Below are positions 1-11,129 of a DNA stretch of 64,000 nucleotides, in pieces (position 1 is the first letter of the stretch; the number at the start of each line of letters is the position of its first letter). Both the position numbers and the translations under genes were made by a program. The stretch comes from Diadema setosum. Taxonomy: Eukaryota > Echinodermata > Echinoidea > Diadematoida > Diadematidae. The stretch spans positions 6,244,715 to 6,308,714 of the forward strand of contig NC_092701.1 in assembly GCF_964275005.1 (NCBI RefSeq). The letters are read 5' to 3'. The notes beneath the pieces are model-generated. The model worked only from the letters and a program-made list of their open reading frames with translations, was not told where the DNA came from and made no database searches.

Positions 1-95
1 TGTCTAGCTCATGGGCTGTATGACTCATGAACCTTTTTCAATGTCTAGCTCGTGGGCCATATGAATCGTGGGTGTCGAGCTCGTGGGATGACCCC
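1..95. repeat. Copy of an interspersed repeat with CTCATGGGCTGTATGACTCA units
   Basis: Short degenerate units of the form 'ctcatgggctgtatgactca' recur here and again at about 51395-51600. The two stretches share wording rather than one long alignment, so this looks like a tandemly organised element of unknown class. It lies just downstream of the last sulfotransferase exon visible in the window. Confidence 0.45.
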
Positions 96-204
96 AATTA
101 GAGTCGTGTCCGTTACACATTCCTTTTCTCAGTGCTATAGTTCTACTTTGCACGTGTTTTGTTCATAAAGCCTGTTCCTACTATTCAACGATCCTTTTAT
201 CTAC

Positions 205-464
205 CTTGGCCCGCTGAAGCAGGTTTGGGGGCAAGAGGGCCAGGGACAGGTGAGACCAGATCAGCCTGGGGGAAGGAGCTCGTTCCACCTGCGTCAAGAA
301 GGGCGTCATGTCCGGCGGCTCTAACTCTTCCTCAGACCTCGTAGAGGGCAGTCTTTGAGAGACATCGATCATACAGATGCTGGCAGAGAACAGAGATCGA
401 TCGATTTTCTCCGGACAGCCTTCGGCCAAGACAAGGCCGGCGATCTCCATCATCCAGTGGGTGC
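205..464 (-). CDS. SULT coding exon 2
   Basis: Acceptor TTCCACAAG|GC and donor GCCAAG|GTAGAT (minus strand). 260 bp encode 86 codons after completing the split glycine. The open frame runs on only 11 codons past the donor before a stop, supporting splicing there; the expected next residues (V-V-Y-V-A-R-N in the family) are not in bases 1-204. Confidence 0.88.
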
Positions 465-2163
465 CTTGTGGAATATCGTAGACAGGAATCGATTGATGAT
501 CAGTATGTTTCACGCAGGACCCACTTTTTTCTGCCTCTTTTTCTTTAAATCACATAGGCATACCCCGCTTCTCATATTTGGCACCATTAATCGCCTAGTC
601 TAATCTTCTATCTGTTCTCCGTTTCTTTTTCACAAACACTGATTATTCGGGGCTTATAGCCAAACAAGCTTGCTTTCATGTAGGTCCTGTCATCTCTTTG
701 TTCAACCCCATTTCGATTTCGACCAGTTATCATTACAATTGCTGTGTTATTACCATGTATATTCGTTATTGCACATTGTTGACAACGTAAAAGAACTCAT
801 ACTATTATTTCTGATGTAATATTCATGAATGAGAAGTATGAAATGAAATGAATAAGAATTGAATTAAAAGGAAAATATAACAATCGGTGAAACGTTTCTC
901 CAGATACGCACACACATCTGTAGGGCCTACACACACATTCTCTCCCTATCTCCCTCCCTCCCCCCCCCCCCCACACACACATACACATTCACCATGGCAG
1001 CATGGCAAACGTACTCATCACGAGAACTAATCCCATAACAGTAGATATTATGACAATGACTACCGACGAATTCTCCAAAAGGGGCCCATATTGAAGCATT
1101 GTCTTTTCAGTAGGTCTCTCCATTCTTAGAACAATGCATATTTCGTTACTGTATATGTTTCAGTTACTGTTGTTTACTCTGCGAACTTCACAATGCCTTG
1201 TTTACAATATTGCAGTCACTAAAGAAAGTAAGGTGTATATTGTGTGTTGTTTTTGTTGTTGGTTTTTTTTTTTTTGTCTAAAACGGAAACAAACCAAATT
1301 TGAATTTGAACTTGAAGGCATGTCTAATTCAAACAATAGCAAATTTTGTTTTTTGTGTAGCATTTATCAGTGGCGGATCAAGGGGGCTCAACGGGCGCGC
1401 ACCACCCTTTATTTTTTGTTAAAACAAAATCAATAAAAAGGGAAAATGGAGGGGGCGCGCGCCCCGCTTTAATTTTGCAAAGCCCCCCCCCCCCCCTTTT
1501 TTTTTTTAACGGAATTCCTTGATCCCCCCACCCCTGTTTATAATAGCATATTGTTCCTGTGATGTTTTCTTTTTTCGTTGTGTACGGGAGTATTTCAGTG
1601 TCGCTTTATAGTCAAGTCCCCGATTTTTTTTCAGACAGTGAGCAATGTTAGGTCATCAACATAATTCAGAACCCTCGAATCTAAAACTATTCTGATGAGA
1701 ATGTTTGATTTTATATTGCATACATATTCTTGAATTCCGTATTTGCTTTTATCATCAAATGCCTGCAAAATAAATGTGCAAAGTATATAGCCTGCATTAA
1801 TAAATGAAGACATGGCTACTGTACACTTTCAACCGTCTTTCACAATTAAAGTCAACTTTAATTATGAATTAAGTGGACTTTCATTCACTTCCACAGATAT
1901 CCCAACATAAGAGTATTGCATCAACAATCCATGCACAATGAGTGTATGGACGCCGAAAACTGTATAACAGGGGGAGTGATGCAAATGAGTGGGTAGTGTA
2001 GCCTCTGACCTGACTTTGGGTAGGTCACGACCCACACGTCATCTTGGCGCACATCAAACGTTGCCATGGCATCGATACTAGAATCCAGCATGATGTTGGG
2101 CCAGACGACCCCTTTGTAGGTGTGAGTCCGAAAGAGGTTCGGGACTTGGCTCTGATCACCCAT
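205..2163 (-). CDS. Cytosolic sulfotransferase (SULT family), N-terminal two coding exons, 3' end outside window
   Basis: SULTs transfer sulfate from PAPS to hydroxyl or amine groups of small molecules in the cytosol. Exon 1 starts at the first ATG after an in-frame stop (context AAAACATGG). It encodes YKGVVWP, a DVRQDDVWVVTYPKSG stretch and thus the PAPS-binding TYPKSGT loop, completed across the intron by GTHW. Exon 2 gives THWMMEIAGLV and then SPRLIWSHLSLALLP, the equivalent of the family SPRLIKTHLPLxLLP segment that holds the catalytic histidine. The intron position inside PKSG|GT is the usual SULT1/2 position (established knowledge). Phase is 1 at the first junction and 0 at the second donor. 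Two unusual residues are visible: H for T in GTTW, and W where vertebrate SULT1 has the lysine of KTHLP. About 140 residues make up half of a usual 290-300-residue SULT; the rest, including the RKGxxGDWK motif, must lie left of base 1. Confidence 0.9.
465..2009. other. SULT intron 1
   Basis: AT-rich intron without further exon-like sequence. It holds a C-run followed by CA repeats at about 956-985 and a small palindromic MITE at 1368-1535. Confidence 0.7.
1368..1535. mobile_element. CAGTGGCGGATC-type MITE, copy 1
   Basis: Starts CAGTGGCGGATCAAGGGGG and ends in ATTCCTTGATCCCCCCACCCCTG, an imperfect inverted repeat around an AT-rich core with G- and C-runs. Sister copies lie at 30901-31068 and 42953-43120. 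No coding capacity, so a non-autonomous DNA transposon; superfamily not assigned. Confidence 0.75.
2010..2163 (-). CDS. SULT coding exon 1
   Basis: 51 codons plus one base, from ATG (2163) to the donor TCAG|GTCAGA (minus strand). It encodes the N-terminal YKGV segment and the start of the PAPS-binding TYPKSG loop. Confidence 0.9.
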
Positions 2164-4370
2164 GTTTTCCGCCAGATTCGATGCTTAGGAGATAGAAAAG
2201 CATTTGAAGGAGACATCCATCAAAGACAATTATACTTTTGCAGTAAAACATCTTGATTGTTTATTTCATTGGCACAGAGTTTCAGAACTTATAGTGATTG
2301 TGATGAGAAATTAGAATGTTTTAAAAATCTATAACAAATCACAATGTACGAGGATGGTGACGAACAGCTTCACCATAACACATGATTGGGGTGCTTGTGG
2401 AAGTAGAACAAAAGAAAAAAAAGCACGCAAAAATTCTGCACGCAGGTATACTCTTGCTAAGCAAGAGGAATTGTGATAGAATTATCACACATTGCTACAT
2501 TACTGGAATGTGTGAGCCTCCTGTGTCATTATCCTTGTTTGGTGTATTATGTCGTTGGTTTTCACAGTATTGGTTTATAGGCTCAAGGAACATTATGAAT
2601 TTCACATATTTGTACATGGCACTATCGATTTATGAATCACGATGTCAAGTTAATTTGGAATGCAAGTGTGCAATCGTACAGCTCTGAGCGGAAAACGTAT
2701 AGGTTGGAGACTTTAAAAGATCCCCACTCAGGCTGTCGGCCGCAATTTGTCCCAGGAAGCCCAAAAGATGAACACCCCGAACTGGGAGGTGAGTAGATGG
2801 ACAGATGTGAAGTACAGCAATAGGACCTATAGACTCTGGGACAAAGGTGGAGTCCCGCAGAACACGTAAACAGACACACGTAGACAACAGCGCATCGTTT
2901 GAATAGTCTTTGCTTTACAGACATTATGCTTTTAATAACAGAGCTCTTCAATCGAAGTTATTACAAGTATGCAATTTCAAAACCTCACATGTATGATATG
3001 GAGAAATGCAGAAATATCAAATAAAACCATAACCTGCTCAAGGATTACAAGTGAAAAGGTCTTTGTTTCAGACATCAGAAACTGAGTATTTCTGATGCTA
3101 AAAATACAACAGTGCTTGACGTACACTAATTCTTGACATTGGTCGGGATAAGAGTAGGGATATCCCCAGTACATAATATTATGGTGTCATTGCTATCATT
3201 ACCACCCCACAATACCCAGACTACCACCTCTACTATGGTGTATAATAATTATGCCAAAATGGAGTTAACGAGATCTTTATTCACGACCCTTATAGAAGAC
3301 ACTAAATCCAAATGACATCACTGGAAGGTCTAGGAATGAGGATGAAATGTGACTAGTGGATTCGAACTAAAGACCTCAATAAAAAGTATCCTTTGTCTTA
3401 TTTAATGATCTTCTACTGCTTCCAACAATAATACTAATTAAGAACGTGTAATCATTGGAACAATCTAAGAACGGGAATATTGACAGTAAAATTATATCGA
3501 TTTGAATTGAAATATTATCTTATAGGGTAAAACAGTCAAACGTTACAAGCTTACAATGCCTGAATTGGGTGTGTAAAGTACATATAGCACAAAGGCAAAA
3601 AAAAAGAAGAATATAGACTACATGGACTGAGAAAATATTAGTAGCAAAACATAAAATAAAATAATGCTGTAACTGAATTCTGATCATCTATGTTACTGCA
3701 ATACTTCTTACAGTCATGTCACCACCATCAAGACATCTGGATTTTCAATATCGCTCAACAAAATTGATATCAAACAAATAACCATGGTAGCTAAGGATTG
3801 GATTGTCACAGCTATAGTCTCAGAATCAAGAATACTGCACTCACTGTCGATACTTTGTGTGTGTAGGTGCTGCATACACTGGTTATATCACTCTTCATTA
3901 TGATTATAGGTATTCTCCTTCTTAATGCGCGACCAGTGTACCACTCCGGCAGTTATAGAGATTATTTTAAGTAACGAAGTGCAAACATCTTTAACAGAAT
4001 ATCATTACTCACCTTGATATCATGCCCGGCTTCAAGGTTGATGCGTGTGGGATTTGCGCGCACTGATACACGGAACGCAGTTAGATTAGATAAAGCATCT
4101 GTGCATACCAAATCACAGAATGAACTTCAACCTGTAAGCCAGTGTATCATAATCTTGAGAGCTGTATCGAAGCATAGCGTCTCTTTTCTTTGGAGTGAAT
4201 ATTTCACGGCAGTACAAAAGACATTCATACACGAGCAGCATAGGTGAACAAACAATTCCATTCCGTCTGTGAGAAGAAAAAGACTGATTGCTATGTTGCG
4301 TGTGTACTATAACTGTCTAACGGCGTTGTAAATAAGTACGAGTCCTATTATAAATGTACAAAGTTGCTTT
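2164..4370. other. Upstream of SULT: no convincing gene
   Basis: This should contain the SULT promoter and any 5' untranslated exon, but no TATA or initiator can be singled out. A 54-residue plus-strand ORF (2632-2796) that includes a consensus donor is described under findings. A possible tRNA-like box B (AGTTCGAATCC, minus strand, near 3356-3366) hints at a SINE remnant. Nothing else is recognised. Confidence 0.5.
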
Positions 4371-4380
4371 GTGACATCAA

Positions 4381-4548
4381 GGAAAATTGAATTGAATTGA
4401 ATTGGACTGAATTGAATTGAATTGAATTAGATTAGATTAAATCAAATTAAATTGAATTGAATTAGATTAAATTAAATTGAATTACATTAAATTGAATTGA
4501 ATTGAATTGAATTAAATTAAATTGAATTGAATTGAACTGAATTGAAAA
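4381..4548 (+). repeat. GAATT pentanucleotide repeat, probable LINE tail
   Basis: Imperfect tandem array of ATTGA/ATTAA pentamers over about 165 bp. The same pentamer ends several LINE-like 3' regions in this window (around 5860, 10920, 12165 and 60893-60919), which suggests it is the expanded tail of such a copy, whose 3' UTR would be the preceding 'acaaagttgctttgtgac' segment. Confidence 0.6.
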
Positions 4549-5638
4549 CTTATACGTTATTGAATGATATCCGTGGCAGCCCGCAGGCTGACTTGCCGAA
4601 ATTTTACATGAATGAGCATGAATACTTTAGAATATGCAAAAGATAGTGAAAAATACACAGCATGAAAAAGAATATCAAACACATTCATCTTAACTATTGC
4701 ACAATAAAATTAACCTTTACCACAAAACAAACACAAATATTTCATATTTTCATACATTCATTTTCTTTCTTTTTCCCCCTCCTTAAACCTTATACCTTTT
4801 TCTTCTTCCACGTCTCCTCTTTTAACCTCTATTCCCTGGAACGATATTCAAATTATCAGTATTTTTATAATCACACGTGTTTTACTATAATTGCAATAAA
4901 ACCAGCATTTACGCTACTACTTTATATAACAACAACCAATGTTACATTCATCAAAAATATATATCATCATTACTCAAAACATTTGGTTTATAAACATTTT
5001 CTTTTTTTTAACGCAAAAAAAAACAACAAAAAAACCAAAAAAGTAGAAAAGAAGCGACCGGTTCAAAAGCCTGAATGAATGCACTGCTTACTTCTCCTTC
5101 CCGATGTGTCTATGTGATTCTCTCTTCTATTCTTCCCCTCTCGTCCCTCTCTCCCTCTCTCTCTCCCTCCCTCTCCCCCTCTCTTTATCACTTTTTTTTT
5201 TCATATCCTCTTCTAATATTTTCCCGTCTGAATGGGACCAAAGAAATATGTGTGCTATCAAAAGGGCGTAAGTAATCCCAAATCTCTATCTCGGAATCTA
5301 ATGATGATTTAATGCACAATGTTAAAAATGAGGCGCGTGGCTGTATGCATAGAGTATATATTATGAAGATAATGACTCAAAGATACAGCTTGTATTCAAT
5401 CCAGCTTGTATTTTATCACTTATTTTACATTATGAAATCCAGATTGCTTGCGTCCACGATGGCACATGCTGTAGTTCCCTCTTTTTTCTCCCTTTTTTTC
5501 CTCTTTTTTTCCTCTTTTGTTTTCCTTTCCTTTTCTCTCTTTTTCCTCTTCCCAATCATTTTGATGTCAGTTGACATCGGTTCGTTTATTGTGTTTTATA
5601 TTGATGTTTTGTGTATTTTTCTGAGGGTCCCATATCGT
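4549..5638. other. AT- and pyrimidine-rich gene-free stretch
   Basis: Long CT-rich runs (5090-5200, 5470-5560) and AT-rich sequence. The 138-residue open frame at 4662-5078 is low-complexity (F, T, K, N and Y rich) and is not accepted as a gene. Confidence 0.55.
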
Positions 5639-5878
5639 ACAAGCTTTGCTTCTTAGTGGGACCCTCCACTTCCATCCTCATCCTTAGTTGACTTGTATTA
5701 TACGCTTTATGTATTTAACAAAGATGTAATCACATCTACTTTTCATTTTCATAATTTTCTTATGTACCTTTTCAAATTTTGTTCTATATCACAAATATCC
5801 CGTGTATATGCAATGTAAATAAATTTCTTTGTTCATTTTGATGGAGGTGAAAATAAAGTTGAAATTGAAATTGAAATA
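5639..5878 (+). mobile_element. LINE 3' untranslated end (same family as 11130-12190)
   Basis: The segment 'acaagctttgcttcttagtg' resembles 'acaagcttgctttttagtgg' downstream of the LINE coding remnant near 11945. Both continue through AT-rich sequence to an AATAAA-like stretch and a GAATT/GAAATT tail. Only the 3' UTR is present, typical of a 5'-truncated LINE copy. Confidence 0.55.
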
Positions 5879-5957
5879 CAAATTCGGTTAGTTTGGATCA
5901 CGTAAGCCATTGCAAGTAAAGAACTCTCGGACTGAAAACATATTAATGTGGATACAT

Positions 5958-6208
5958 GGTGGCGCTGTGGGGGTGCTGTGGCATAGTGGAAAAGACTCCC
6001 GACTCCCGATCGAAGGACCGGAGTTCGAATCCCGCCCATCAGTGTTTTACGTCCTTGGACAAGACGTTTTTAACCACTGTGTCCCTCTCGACCCAGGTGT
6101 ATAAAAGGGTACTTGGAAACGCTAGGGGGAACGCTAGAGCAGTGGCAACACTGAAGAGGCTATCCTGAGTAAATACGACATTATTATTACCATTATTATT
6201 ATTATGAT
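5958..6208 (+). mobile_element. tRNA-derived SINE with ATT-repeat tail
   Basis: The head carries RNA polymerase III promoter boxes: an A-box-like GCATAGTGG and a B box GAGTTCGAATCCC at 6021-6033, separated by tRNA-like spacing. A tRNA-unrelated body follows and ends in ATTATTATT at about 6180-6208, next to an (AT)n run. Length of about 250 bp fits a SINE. Confidence 0.8.
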
Positions 6209-6209
6209 C

Positions 6210-6257
<48 letters not shown>

Positions 6258-6277
6258 TATAGATATATAGATATATA
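6209..6277. repeat. (AT)n microsatellite
   Basis: About 40 bp of perfect TA repeat followed by degraded ATAGATAT units, directly abutting the SINE tail and probably grown from it. Confidence 0.9.
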
Positions 6278-7677
6278 ATATGCATGCTTGTGTAGCACCA
6301 TTGTAATGTGGACGTGTGTAAGGCAATCAAATAATATCTAACCATTGTTTGTGATTGTATTGAGATTAAGACATAAGTTCTGTTTGAATTCACTGGGCTT
6401 GAAATTCCAAATTATAACAATTCTGACAGTTATGACAATGATTTATTTCCTTTACTTGAATTATTCGTGACTTTTTTGCATTTATGCTCTTGATATTATA
6501 AGTCATACTTATTTCTCCTCTTAATAATTGTATGCTCTTTTTTTTAGGATTGCATGATAATTCTCATAGGTATGCGGTAACATCAGAATGGTGAAGTCCC
6601 CCGAAGAGAAGGCATTGGGCAATGGAAGCGTTATGCAGTCTGGACTTCCAAAGTGGACGAAGAAAGACGGACATTTCCATCGGTTTCTGGGAGAGACCAC
6701 TGCCGATTGTCCCAGACCGGATCTATGGCATCATCAACCTGTGGGACTGCATTTTGGGAATACCGCAGCATCTCTTTTCACGGAAAAGTCATGCATATTG
6801 ATTTCACTACATACCAGCAACAGTGTGCGAACAGCCAAACTGCACGCATACCCTTGAATTCAAGCCCCCGTTAGGTTGGCGTGTACGTCGAAAATATGAA
6901 GAGTTTGTTTGCAAAAACCGATAAGTCCATTTTTGAAGATTTTGAAGTACGGTCTCTGTGATAAAGTACAAAATAATACCTTTTAAATGATATATTGGTC
7001 ATTACATATAAAGGTACATTTTTGAAGTTATGGTCAAAAGAAGCACAAAATTTCTTATTATTCTCTATATTTTTCTTGACCTTTAATCGCAAATATCTCC
7101 ATTTGACAAATATGGACTTATCGGTTTTTGCAAACAAACCCTTCATATTATCCAATCAAAATCATGACAGTTCTTCGAACAATGGGGTGGTTGACAAATA
7201 AAAGCAAGATAGTTGTGTACTAGCGGTATAATTGGATGAAATAAGTTGATGTTACGGTAGCATAATTATCTTGAAAGCCTCTGCTTGGTGGGCCTGTGCT
7301 AAGCTTTGCAGTAACGCAACAGTTAAGTACAGGTTTTGATAGGGTTTCCAGGGACCGTTCTTCCCTTTGCTGAACCTGAAACCCGCTCCCTTCCCTCCAC
7401 TCTAAACACGCCTGAAAATATTAGGGCTCAGTGAATAAATGACTGTTCTTTGTTTCTTCTTTCAACCCAGTATTCATTTATTGAGAAAAGAGATTATTGT
7501 TGGTGTGTTTTATTCATTTTGCAATATCCTCTTGCCCATGAGTTATGCATTTATTAAATTTTCATTTTCATCTGGTTACTAGAAATGGTATCATTAATGA
7601 ATTATCCAATGTCACTACAAGTTCATGTTATCTATCAAAGTTCACAATATGCTTTTAAATACACATGGACCCCGTTT
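6278..7677. other. Gene-free stretch, one weak terminal-exon candidate
   Basis: After a pyrimidine tract and TTTTTTTAG at 6538-6547 the sequence becomes less AT-rich up to about 6865 and can be read as a short C-terminal peptide (HDNSHRYAVTSEW, then stop). No partner exon was found, so it is not called. At 6895-7145 two arms pair imperfectly around 'aagtccatttttgaag' and 'atggacttatcggtttttg', a foldback of unknown class. Confidence 0.35.
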
Positions 7678-8673
7678 ACAGTGAGTGAAAAGGCCGGGCT
7701 CCGCCGCGGCCGAGCCTGGCCTTCATTTCACTGTAAACGCGCAAAAGGCCAAATGCGGTACCCAAATCGGCCTCGCATTTGGCCAAGCTCTGGTGGTAGT
7801 CTCGGCCTTTTCTCACTGTACTGTAAACGCAAACTGGGCCAAATGCGGTACCAAATTTAGTCTGCCTTCCAGACCCTCTGCCCGTACTATTTCGCTACTC
7901 AGGATATTAACGCCGTCAACGTCGAAAACTAGTATTGTTTAAGGTGATTTTGTCCTGCAGAGGTCTTTGTCTTCGGCAAAGGCGGCGACTTCGTCGCCAC
8001 GGAGTCCAGTTGGCAAAGGATCTGGAAACCAGACTATACCACATTGCGACCGGAGGGCGATATTTTTTTTTTTCCCATGATGGGAAAGGCATTTATTTGT
8101 CTTGGTGACTTGGATAGAGAATAACTATCAAGTCTTTGACTTTATTACTCTCTATAAGCCTGACGGAATAAACCGTTACAAACTCAATATACTTTAGAAA
8201 TTAAGAGCAAAAATGGAAACAAGATGTTGAGCAAAACCCAGCTTACGGTTAGAGCCACCATCCATCATTTACACACTGGAAGCTCCACGATCAGAGCACT
8301 AACACATCGTGCCACAGCGAGGAGCTGCCGAGATTGATGGTCATTGGATTTTTGAAATATGCAAACAGAATTTGTCTCCCTATAGTCTTAGGTTTCAGAC
8401 GTTTTTTGTCAGTAGACTGCCGTAGACTTTACACACACTAGTGACTTTCCCATCCTGGGAAAAAAAAACATTGCGACCGGTGGCGCCCTCCCAATAATAG
8501 TGTTTGTTTACAAGCTGAGCGCCACTACGACAAAATATTGACAGGTTTGAATTAAAAGCCCGGGCCGAGCCCACAGAACTCGGTAGCCCGGCACTGTAAA
8601 CGGACAAAATTGCGGGATCGAGTACCACAATTGAGGCCGGGCTCGGCCGCGGCCCTCCACTGTAAACGGGGTC
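7678..8673. mobile_element. Non-autonomous DNA transposon, GACCCCGTTTACAGTG termini
   Basis: Left end GACCCCGTTTACAGTG and right end CACTGTAAACGGGGTC are perfect 16-bp inverted repeats, continued inward by G/C-rich arms around GGCCGGGCTC(G/C)GCCGCGGCC. ATG flanks both sides and may be the target duplication. The interior has no ORF of transposase type and is interrupted by a second element at about 8060-8467. Confidence 0.85.
8060..8467. mobile_element. Element nested in the 7678-8673 transposon
   Basis: Bounded by T8CCCATGATGGGAAAG on the left and CTTTCCCATCCTGGGAAAAAAAA on the right (each itself palindromic). It is flanked by the direct repeat ACATTGCGACCGG at about 8041-8053 and 8468-8480, so it looks like an insertion with a long target duplication or into a pre-existing repeat. 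Confidence 0.6.
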
Positions 8674-9612
8674 ATGTACTTGCATCATTCAGTTATCAAA
8701 TAATCTAGCTGCTGTACATAGGTAAATTTTGGATGAATTTGTTATTGTTTATGAGTGATCCACATCTTAAAAGATCTGCTTCTGTGTCAAGTGTCTGCAG
8801 ATCACTCTTTCCCGTCACTATAATTTACTTTTTGACATTCTGGCAGAGTATGAGTTGTGTCTTTCATTATGTAGTCACATAAAATGTGTTACACTATGAC
8901 TCGTACTTTTAGCGAATGTGATTTGTAAAAATTTTAATGTACAGCCTGAATAACGTATATTTTGGAAAGACATGAAAATATATTTCTTAATGAAAAAGAA
9001 AGGTTTTTCGTTTATGAATCAGGGCAATTTCGAAAACGGTGAGTTGCTGAAAGTGCTTGGATGAGTATTTCGTAGAAATACCAGTGTTCGTGCATGGAGA
9101 CCATATTGGACGATCTAACGAACCTCACTTGTCTTAACTTCGCACTATTCTCGCGTTAACTTCGCACTATTCTCGCATAGTTATTTTGTTCATAGTATAT
9201 TATGCGGGTTCAGGTTTTTGGAATCAATTCAGCGATCATCTTAGAAAAAAGATAAAACATTAAAAAAGTAAAAACAACATTTAATCCTGCTATAAAAAGA
9301 ATACAGAAACCTTAATTTTGTTCTGAAATGTTGTTTGAATTATGTTGTTTTTATTTTAACTCAACTTATGTTATGATTTAGTTTTTGAAGCAATAAACTG
9401 TGCCTGTCCAGATACCAGTAGATATAATATTATCTTTTAATTTCTTTGCATGTGTTGCGGGACCCTACTTTCTCCCCAGTGTTTGTATAGCCCTTCCTTC
9501 TATCTCTGTCTATTAATTCCCAATGTCTCTTGCTGTTTCTTTTGTCGAAGTCTTTGTTTCCCCGAGCGTGTGTTTCTGTGTGCTTCCGTTTCTTTACTTT
9601 TTCTATTGTAAG

Positions 9613-10682
9613 TTAAAGGGATGGTACATAGTATTGGCGGAGATGAGAATTGGGCTTTTAACTTTTTGCGAGATACCAAGAAAACACTTATGATATAGTA
9701 CAGAGCATACCATTTTAAGAGGAATTCAAAGTTTATTTGATGAAAATAGGGTTTGGAACGACTGAAACATCTATAAAAAAAAAAGTAAAACAAAGCGATC
9801 GTAATAAAGTGTTAGTCCCACACTTCATTAGATATATGGATATCTCGGCCATTTCAAAACCAATTTTCATCAAATGTTGTTGTTGTTGTTTTATAGAAAG
9901 AAAGAAGAGAGAGAAAAATGGGGCCCTACACAAATAATTTGCCCCAGACATCACTTAACATAAAACAGACATTATAGATCTTAGAAAAATACAAACAAGA
10001 TTATTAAATATATATGTATGTACCAAGTCACCACGAGGGAGCTCATATTGTCTCCACAAAGGAGCTCATTAAGTCTCCACGGGGGAGCTCATATTGTCTC
10101 AACAAAGGAGCTAATTAGGTCTCCACGAGGGAGCTCATATGATATTTATGAATACCTCAAATTCTTTAGTGAAGCAAACTCAAATTACTATACAATACAC
10201 GCGCGCGTGTACCGCACATTAACTCACCCATGTGCACATACACTTACACACATTGTACATCTCCAACCACGCACACACTTACTAATATCAGAGGTTAACC
10301 CAAAATGATATACAGTATTTACATGAAATGCACACACAACGATGTAAATTACAGAATAGGGAACATTACTATAGCTGTATGATTGTTTCAAGAGAAAAAA
10401 TATATACATACTATATACAGTGTAATATGAATATCATTATTTCGAGAGAGAGAGAGAGAGAGGGAAAAAAATGTATATACAGTGTTTATATCATAGGGCT
10501 CTGAGCATCACATCAATGATTCGTGAAAAATCCAGAGGCGTTGATACATCAAATAAACGTTGAATTCCTCATAGAATTACAAGCTCTTTCATATTTCATA
10601 AGAGGTTGGTTTCTCATTATCTCATCCAAAAATGTTAGAAATCTGAAATTAGGTCTCAACCAAAACTATACTATCCCTTTAG
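9613..10682. mobile_element. TTAA-flanked AGGGATGGTAC palindromic MITE, copy 1, split by an insertion
   Basis: Left half 9613-9875 starts TTAAAGGGATGGTACA; the right half 10547-10682 ends ACTATCCCTTTAG. Together they match the intact copy at 17821-18210. The ends mirror each other over most of the element, and TTAA at both ends of the better copies suggests piggyBac-like insertion at TTAA (inference). The break lies inside 'tttcatcaaataaac'. Confidence 0.8.
9876..10546. mobile_element. 671-bp insertion flanked by 8-bp direct repeats
   Basis: CATCAAAT occurs at 9868-9875 and 10547-10554, once only in the uninterrupted family copy, so this is a clean insertion with an 8-bp target duplication. 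The inserted DNA begins with GTTGTTGTTGTT, which could be an (AAC)n retroposon tail read on the other strand. Internally it has repeats of GGAGCTCAT(ATTGTCTC) at 10035-10140. Class unknown. Confidence 0.65.
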
Positions 10683-11129
10683 AATATGGGTTGCACCACA
10701 TCTCTAAATGGTTGTCTTTTAGACGGGCTTCTCTTTTTTAATATACAAAAAAAAAATCGAACAAATAGTTTCAGCAAAAAGATTTAAAAAATTAGAAATA
10801 AGGGACTGGCTTATTTTTATTCTTTTCTTGCATAATTGAATGTATGTTTAAATATTTTGTATTGATTTGTTGTAAATGTTATGCCTGAAGGAATCTGTGG
10901 TATTGAAAACAAGATTTTAACTGAATTGAATTGAATTGAATTGATCTGCACTTTGAAATTTAAGAAAAAAAATGTAATAGAAAAAATCTTCCAAGTCATA
11001 ATAGGGAGAGGAATTGGCGTTCACTTGATTTTTTTCTGGTTGTATTCTTATAATTGTTCTACATTCATTTATTTTGCGGCACCTGTTCATATTTATGTAA
11101 AACGTTATGTTCAAAGATTGACTGTGGAG

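Noticed and set aside
4662-5078. 138-codon plus-strand ORF
   Set aside because: Low-complexity sequence from AT- and pyrimidine-rich DNA with poly-K at the end; no domain or splice context.
6547-6590. Possible terminal exon after a strong pyrimidine tract (HDNSHRYAVTSEW)
   Set aside because: No upstream partner exon and no recognisable protein; too short to claim.
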